From: Nocardioides sp. Iso805N
GTDB taxonomy: Bacteria > Actinomycetota > Actinomycetes > Propionibacteriales > Nocardioidaceae
Assembly: GCF_000364605.1 (NCBI RefSeq)
Contig: NZ_KB822579.1
Span: 1 to 64,000 of the forward strand
Direction: 5' to 3'
DNA length: 64,000 bases
Part shown: in pieces, positions 59,544 through 64,000 of the stretch
Layout: each line of letters begins with the position of its first letter
How positions within the stretch are numbered: position 1 is the first letter of the stretch
Program-made: the position numbers and the translations under genes
Notes under the pieces: model-generated
What the model was told of the DNA's origin: nothing
The model's input: only the letters and a program-made list of their open reading frames with translations
The model's database searches: none

Positions 59544-60901
59544 GCCTGGTCGCGCGCGGCCGCACCGCGACCGACATCGCCGCCGAGGTGCGTGCGGGCC
59601 GTGGCACCGCCCGCGCCGCGGTGGCGGCGGCGCTGACCAGGATCGCCGAGGTCGAGCCGAGGCTCAACGCCTTCACGCTGGTGCTCGCCGAGGAGGCCCT
59701 GGCCGCCGCCGAGGCGATCGATGCCCTGCCGCTGGAGCAGCGCGGGCCGCTCGCCGGCGTACCGGTCGCCGTCAAGGCCGAGCTGGACGTGGCAGGCTTC
59801 GTCACGACCTTCGGCGGCCGCGGCAACAGCACACCGGTCCAGTCGGATGCCGAGCTCGTGCGGCGGCTGCGCGCCGCCGGCGCGGTGATCGTGGGCATCA
59901 CGGCGATGCCCGAGTTCGGCCAGTTCCCGTTCACCGAGTCGGTCGCGTACGGCGCGACCCGCAACCCGTGGGACCCCGACCGCAGCACCGGCGGCAGCAG
60001 CGGCGGCTCGGCGGCAGCGGTCGCGTCCGGCTGCGTGCCTGTCGCGATCGGCGGCGACGGCGGTGGCTCGATCCGGATCCCCTCCGCTTGCTGCGGCCTG
60101 ATCGGGCTCAAGCCCGCCCGCGGCCGGGTGAGTCAGGCCCCGCACGCCGCGCTGTGGGGCACGCTCGGCACCGGCGGACCCTTGACCCGCACGGTGGCAG
60201 ACAGTGCGCTGGTCTACGACGTGATCAGCGGCGTCACCGCCGTGGACCGCTGGTCGGCGCCGCCGCCGGCGCGGCCCTACGCCACGGCCGCGGCAGACAT
60301 CGGTCCTCGCCGCATCGCATGGCTCACCAGACCGGCGCTCGGCCCGGTCCGGGTGGACCCCCAGGTGGTGGCAGCTGTCGAGCGCACGGCCGCACGGCTC
60401 GCCGCGGCGGGTCACGAGGTTGTCCCGGTCGACGGCCGCTGGCCGGACGTGCAGGCGGCGTTCGTGCCGCAGTTCTTCGCCGCGATCCGCGAGTGCGTCG
60501 GCTTGGTCGAGCACCCCGACCGGCTCGAGCTGCGCACCCGGCACACCGCTCGGCTCGGCGCCTGGGCCGGCGGTCCGATCCTGCGCAAGGCGGTCGAGCT
60601 TGGCGAGGCGGCACGTCGTTCGTTCCAGGACCGCTTCGGCGAGTACGACGCGGTCCTCAGCCCGACCCTGGCATGTCTGCCACCCGCCCTCGGGCAGCTG
60701 GACGGCGCCGGCAGCATCCGCGCGCTGCTGCGCTCCCTGCCGATGATCGCCTTCACCACGCTCGCGAACACCACCGGACTGCCGGCGATGTCGGTGCCCG
60801 CGGGCGAGTCCGCCGACGGACTGCCGATCGGCGTACAGCTCTCGGGGGTCGGCGACGACGAGGGTCCGCTGCTCGGGATCGCTGCCTCGCTGGGGCTGTG
60901 A
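59540..60901 (+). CDS. Amidase (amidase-signature family)
   Basis: 453 aa, ATG 59540. The Ser-Ser-Lys triad is visible: Lys in GVPVAVKAELDV, Ser in STGGSSGGSAAAV, and the nucleophile Ser in GGDGGGSIRIPSAC. Length is normal for AS amidases, which hydrolyse small amides or peptide amides. No gatC or gatB is near, so it is not the tRNA amidotransferase. Translationally coupled to a diguanylate cyclase, which is an unusual pairing. Confidence 0.92.
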   Translation: MSLVARGRTATDIAAEVRAGRGTARAAVAAALTRIAEVEPRLNAFTLVLAEEALAAAEAIDALPLEQRGPLAGVPVAVKAELDVAGFVTTFGGRGNSTPVQSDAELVRRLRAAGAVIVGITAMPEFGQFPFTESVAYGATRNPWDPDRSTGGSSGGSAAAVASGCVPVAIGGDGGGSIRIPSACCGLIGLKPARGRVSQAPHAALWGTLGTGGPLTRTVADSALVYDVISGVTAVDRWSAPPPARPYATAAADIGPRRIAWLTRPALGPVRVDPQVVAAVERTAARLAAAGHEVVPVDGRWPDVQAAFVPQFFAAIRECVGLVEHPDRLELRTRHTARLGAWAGGPILRKAVELGEAARRSFQDRFGEYDAVLSPTLACLPPALGQLDGAGSIRALLRSLPMIAFTTLANTTGLPAMSVPAGESADGLPIGVQLSGVGDDEGPLLGIAASLGL

Positions 60902-60992
60902 GGCACCGGCAACCGGCTTGCCGCCTGGGCAGCGCCGCCACCTGAACGCTCTGTTTCGGCAGCGTCACGGGCACGTATCCACCATGTGACAC

Positions 60993-61024
60993 TTGACACA
61001 TCATTAGTAAGTACGCTGAACTAA
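60993..61024 (+). promoter_or_regulatory. Promoter and ROK-type operator upstream of the ROK regulator
   Basis: TTGACA at 60993-60998 is a good -35 box. Downstream of it, TTAGT (61004-61008) and ACTAA (61020-61024) form an inverted repeat with an 11-nt centre, placed across the core promoter. TTAGT/ACTAA half-sites are usual for actinobacterial ROK repressors. The GTG start at 61030 is so close that the message may be leaderless. Confidence 0.55.
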
Positions 61025-61029
61025 CAAAC

Positions 61030-62160
61030 GTGAGCACCGATACCTCCCGCCGACGCGCCCTGCGCCCCAGCGGCAAGCTCCTCCAGGAGGACGCCCGTCG
61101 GCACCACCGCGCGCTGATCCTCCAGGAGCTCTTCGCCGAGGGCCCGCGCAGCCGTGCCGACCTGGCACGAAGCTCGGGACTGACGCGCGTGACGGTCTCG
61201 GACCTGGTCGCCGAACTGATCGACGGTGGGCTGGTCGCCGAGCTCGGTGCGCCGGTCGAGAGCCGCATCGGCAAGCCGCCGATCCTGGTCGGCCTGCGCG
61301 GCGACGCGCTGCAGATCGTGGTCCTCGACCTCAGCGTCGACGACCAGGTCACCGGCGCCGTGCTCACCCTCAGCGGCGAGGTCTGCAGCCGCGACCAGCA
61401 GTCGCTGGGAGGCGCCAAGGGCGACGCGGCCCTCGCGCTGGTGCACACCCTCGCCCGTCGCCTGCTCGACCGGGCCGAGCGCCGGGTGCTCGGCATCGGC
61501 GTCGGCAGCCCCGGCATCGTCGACCCCTCGGGCACCGTCGTCGACGCGCCCAACCTGGGCTGGCACCACGTGCCGCTCGCCGAGGGGCTGCACGAGGCCT
61601 TCGGCCTCCCGGTCTACGTCGCCAACGACGCCAACACGGCCGTGCTCGGCGAGCACACCTACGGCCATGCCGGTGAGGGCGGCCTCATGCTGCTGCGGGT
61701 CGGGACCGGTGTCGGTGCAGGCCTGGTGCTCGACGGTGCCCTGCTGCACGGTCACCGCAACGCGGCCGGCGAGATCGGCCACGTCGTGGTCGACCCCGAC
61801 GGCGCACCGTGCGCGTGCGGCCGCACGGGCTGCCTGGAGACGGTCGTCGCCGTACCACACCTGCGACCACGCCTGGCGGAGGCCGCGGACCCGGACGCGG
61901 TGCGCACGGCCGTGGGAGAGCAGCTCGGCCGGGTCCTGGCGCCCGTCGTCGGCGCGCTCAACCTCCACGAGCTGGTCCTCTCCGGCCCGAGCGAGCTGCT
62001 CGACGGCGCGCTGCTGGCCGCCACCGACCGGGTCATCCGTGAGTACACCATGCCGGTCTCCGGCGAGGGCCTCGTCGTCCGCACCAGCACGCTCGGCGAC
62101 GACGTCGTCCTGCTCGGCGCTGCGGTCCTCGTCCTCGCCGGTGAGCTGGGGGTGTCCTGA
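61030..62160 (+). CDS. ROK-family transcriptional regulator
   Basis: 376 aa, GTG 61030. N-terminal winged HTH (LILQELFAEGPRSRADLARS then SGLTRVTVSDLVAEL); C-terminal ROK domain with LGIGVGSPGIVDPSG, ANDANTAVLGEH, GTGVGAGLVLDGALLHGHRN and the zinc motif CACGRTGCLE. The phosphate-loop of active sugar kinases is not obvious, so it is a regulator. It controls the sugar ABC transporter genes that follow and probably itself. Confidence 0.93.
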   Translation: MSTDTSRRRALRPSGKLLQEDARRHHRALILQELFAEGPRSRADLARSSGLTRVTVSDLVAELIDGGLVAELGAPVESRIGKPPILVGLRGDALQIVVLDLSVDDQVTGAVLTLSGEVCSRDQQSLGGAKGDAALALVHTLARRLLDRAERRVLGIGVGSPGIVDPSGTVVDAPNLGWHHVPLAEGLHEAFGLPVYVANDANTAVLGEHTYGHAGEGGLMLLRVGTGVGAGLVLDGALLHGHRNAAGEIGHVVVDPDGAPCACGRTGCLETVVAVPHLRPRLAEAADPDAVRTAVGEQLGRVLAPVVGALNLHELVLSGPSELLDGALLAATDRVIREYTMPVSGEGLVVRTSTLGDDVVLLGAAVLVLAGELGVS

Positions 62161-62243
62161 TGGGACGCCGCCACCACGAGTTCCCCGGGGCGACCGCCCC
62201 GGGCCCCACGCGGGCACCCCGCGAAAACACCCAAGGAGACACG

Positions 62244-63587
62244 TTGCGTAAGACACGCACCCTCGTGGCCGGTGCCCTCGGCATCGCGACCGCAGTTGCC
62301 CTCACCGCCTGTGGCAGTGGGAGCTCCTCCGACGCCTCCGACAGCGGCAAGTCGAATGACTTGTCCGCCGTCAAGGGCGCCGGCAAGACGATCACCGTGT
62401 GGAACATGCAGGGTGACCTGAGCGACGACACCATGAAGGCGATCAACGACGAGTTCACCAAGGAGACCGGCGCCCAGGTGAAGGTGCAGACCCAGCAGTG
62501 GGCCGACATCGCCACCAAGGTGACCACCGCGCTGGCGACCGATGGCACGCCGGACGTGGTCGAACTCGGCAACACCGACGTCCCGCTCTTCGCCAACAGC
62601 GGCGGCCTCGCGGACCTCACCGACGCGAAGAGCCAGCTGCAGCAGGGCGGCACCTGGCTCGACGGCCTCGCCGGCCCGGCCACCGTGGACGGCAAGCTGT
62701 ACGGCGTCCCGGCCTTCGCCGCGACCCGCACCGTCATCTACAACAAGTCGATGTGGGACCAGGCGGGCATCACCGCCGCGCCGACGACGTACGACGAGCT
62801 CACCGCCGACCTCGACAAGGTCAAGGCGAAGTTCGGCAGCCAGAAGGACTTCTCGCCGTTCTACCTGCCGGGGCGCTACTGGTACGACGGCCTGCAGTGG
62901 GTCTGGGACGCGGGCGGCGACATCGCCACCAAGGACGGCGACACCTGGAAGGGCGGCCTGGAGAGCAGCGAGGCGCAGCAGGGCCTCAACGACTTCAAGA
63001 CCTTCCAGAACGCCTACTCCACCAAGGCCTCGGCCACGATCAACACTACCGGCACCGGTCAGCCCGACCAGGACAAGGACATCTTCGCCGCGGGCAAGAC
63101 CTCCGCGGTCGTCGGCAACGCCTGGGAGATCGGCGTGATCGAGCAGGACAACCCCAAGATCACCGACGCCGACCTCGGCACCTTCCCGTTCCCGGGCAAG
63201 TCCGGCAAGGCCCAGCCGGTGATGCTGGCGGGCTCCGACTGGGGCGTCGCCGCCAAGAGCAAGAACCAGGACCTGGCCGAGGTCTGGGTGAAGATCGCCG
63301 CCAGCGAGGCGATGCAGACCGGCCCGATCGCCAAGCAGGGCTGGATCCCGGTCACCACCGAGGAGATCGGCACCGTCAAGGGCACGGCCGACGCCCTTCA
63401 CCAGGCCTACTTCGACGCCGCCATGAACTCGAAGTCCACCCCTGCGGCCGCCAACTGGGCCACCATCGAGGGTGACGGTGCCGTCGAGCAGTTCTTCGCC
63501 GACGTCGCGTCGGGCGCCAAGAGCCCGGCCGATGCCGCCAAGGGCTTCGACGATCACCTCAACCAGGTGCTCAACAACAACGGCTGA
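62244..63587 (+). CDS. Sugar ABC transporter substrate-binding lipoprotein
   Basis: 447 aa from TTG 62244: AAGGAG lies 5 nt upstream and the protein then begins RKTRTLVAGALGIATAVALT, a normal lipoprotein signal with lipobox ALTAC. The frame is open up to 62160 but that adds a non-signal stretch. Family 1 extracellular binding protein (MalE-like): ITVWNMQGDLSDDTMKAIND, GTPDVVELGNTDVPLFA, and WIPVTTEEI near the end. Aromatic residues (YLPGRYWYDGLQWVWD) suit carbohydrate stacking. First gene of the transporter operon, under the ROK regulator. Confidence 0.93.
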   Translation: MRKTRTLVAGALGIATAVALTACGSGSSSDASDSGKSNDLSAVKGAGKTITVWNMQGDLSDDTMKAINDEFTKETGAQVKVQTQQWADIATKVTTALATDGTPDVVELGNTDVPLFANSGGLADLTDAKSQLQQGGTWLDGLAGPATVDGKLYGVPAFAATRTVIYNKSMWDQAGITAAPTTYDELTADLDKVKAKFGSQKDFSPFYLPGRYWYDGLQWVWDAGGDIATKDGDTWKGGLESSEAQQGLNDFKTFQNAYSTKASATINTTGTGQPDQDKDIFAAGKTSAVVGNAWEIGVIEQDNPKITDADLGTFPFPGKSGKAQPVMLAGSDWGVAAKSKNQDLAEVWVKIAASEAMQTGPIAKQGWIPVTTEEIGTVKGTADALHQAYFDAAMNSKSTPAAANWATIEGDGAVEQFFADVASGAKSPADAAKGFDDHLNQVLNNNG

Positions 63588-63611
63588 TCAGAACGGATCG
63601 ACTCTCTCGCT

Positions 63612-64000
63612 ATGAGCTCACCCACCGCGACCACCGTCGCGGTCGGAGAGCCCGTGGCCGCCGCGGCACCACCGCGGCGGCCACGGCGGCAGCGGGGCGG
63701 CCGGGGCGTCAAGCGCTCGGGCCTGGCCCCTCTGCTCCTGCTCTCGCCGGCCGGACTGGTCATCATCGCCCTCACCATCGTCCCCATCGGCTACCTGATC
63801 TGGATGTCGTTCACCGACGCCGGTCAGCGGATGCTGTTCACCGGCGAGTACGACGTCGTCGGGCTGCAGCAGTACCGCGACATCCTCACCGACCCCAGCT
63901 TCTGGAAGTCCTTCGCCCGCACCGTCGGCTTCACGGCGGCCATGGTGGGTGGCAGCGTCCTGCTCGGCATGGGCGTGGCTCAGCTGATCGGCAAGGTCGG
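63612..64000 (+). CDS. Sugar ABC transporter permease, MalF-like (partial, runs off the window)
   Basis: 129 codons from ATG 63612 to the window end, frame still open. A Pro/Arg/Ala-rich cytoplasmic start (about 1-36) leads to TM1 (about 39-63, LAPLLLLSPAGLVIIALTIV), then FTDAGQRMLFTGEYDVVGLQ and YRDILTDPSFWKSFARTVGF, typical of MalF/UgpA-type permeases. It lies 24 nt after the binding-protein gene. Confidence 0.92.
   Translation, partial: MSSPTATTVAVGEPVAAAAPPRRPRRQRGGRGVKRSGLAPLLLLSPAGLVIIALTIVPIGYLIWMSFTDAGQRMLFTGEYDVVGLQQYRDILTDPSFWKSFARTVGFTAAMVGGSVLLGMGVAQLIGKV

Noticed and set aside
1..64000. CRISPR arrays, insertion sequences, prophage or integrated plasmid
   Set aside because: No regularly spaced repeats, transposase, integrase or phage structural genes were seen.

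Overview
The window is high-GC actinobacterial chromosome, most likely from a Nocardioides-like member of the Propionibacteriales. The evidence is the GC-rich third codon position, frequent GTG starts, a PucR-type FasR regulator beside fabD-fabH-acpP-fabF-accD, a homodimeric aceE, the actinobacterial families DUF3145 and DUF3052, and an RNase H/CobC fusion. No prophage, insertion sequence or CRISPR array was seen. Gene order is dense and many starts overlap the previous stop by 1 or 4 nt.

Layout. 1-333: end of an rRNA operon (3' tip of 23S, complete 5S, strong terminator). 401-3353: a disordered RGG-rich/TPR protein, remnants of a deleted divergent gene pair, DUF3145 and a small secreted protein. 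3445-9966: fatty acid synthase operon (fabD-fabH-acpP-fabF-accD) and its regulator fasR. 10117-16821: alpha/beta hydrolase, aceE, then a coupled DUF3052, acyl-CoA synthetase and AhpE-like peroxiredoxin operon. 17057-17133: tRNA-Val(UAC). 17253-35548: catabolic region with a flavin monooxygenase, a LysR regulator, a RidA/DUF1028/M20 operon, a copper amine oxidase with an APC permease and an amidohydrolase, a TetR gene, an MFS exporter, and an NCS1 permease/aldehyde dehydrogenase (frameshifted)/GMC oxidoreductase operon with its own TetR gene.

35522-43028: PAP2 phosphatase, sugar dehydrogenase-like lipoprotein, and a five-gene operon joined by 4-nt overlaps (Ser/Thr-rich exported protein, ApbE flavin transferase, haem-type ferric reductase membrane protein, NuoF-like protein, ferredoxin) below a two-component system. 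It looks like an extracytoplasmic flavin electron-transfer chain, but the usual FMN_bind acceptor is absent. 43154-49978: CHAD protein, Nif3, zinc-ribbon protein, RNase H/CobC, YaaA, RNB ribonuclease.

49965-55450 is the most unusual part. A SigC-like ECF sigma factor sits among copper genes: a His-rich exported protein, a 751-residue protein joining an anti-sigma-type zinc finger to CopC and CopD, CtaG and YcnI. Three transcription starts in this block share an identical bipartite motif (GGGAACC, 17 nt, GAC), which suggests one sigma regulon. 55491-64000: rhodanese, YetF-type protein, small unknown proteins, a GAF-GGDEF cyclase with an amidase, and a ROK-controlled sugar ABC transporter whose permease runs off the window end.
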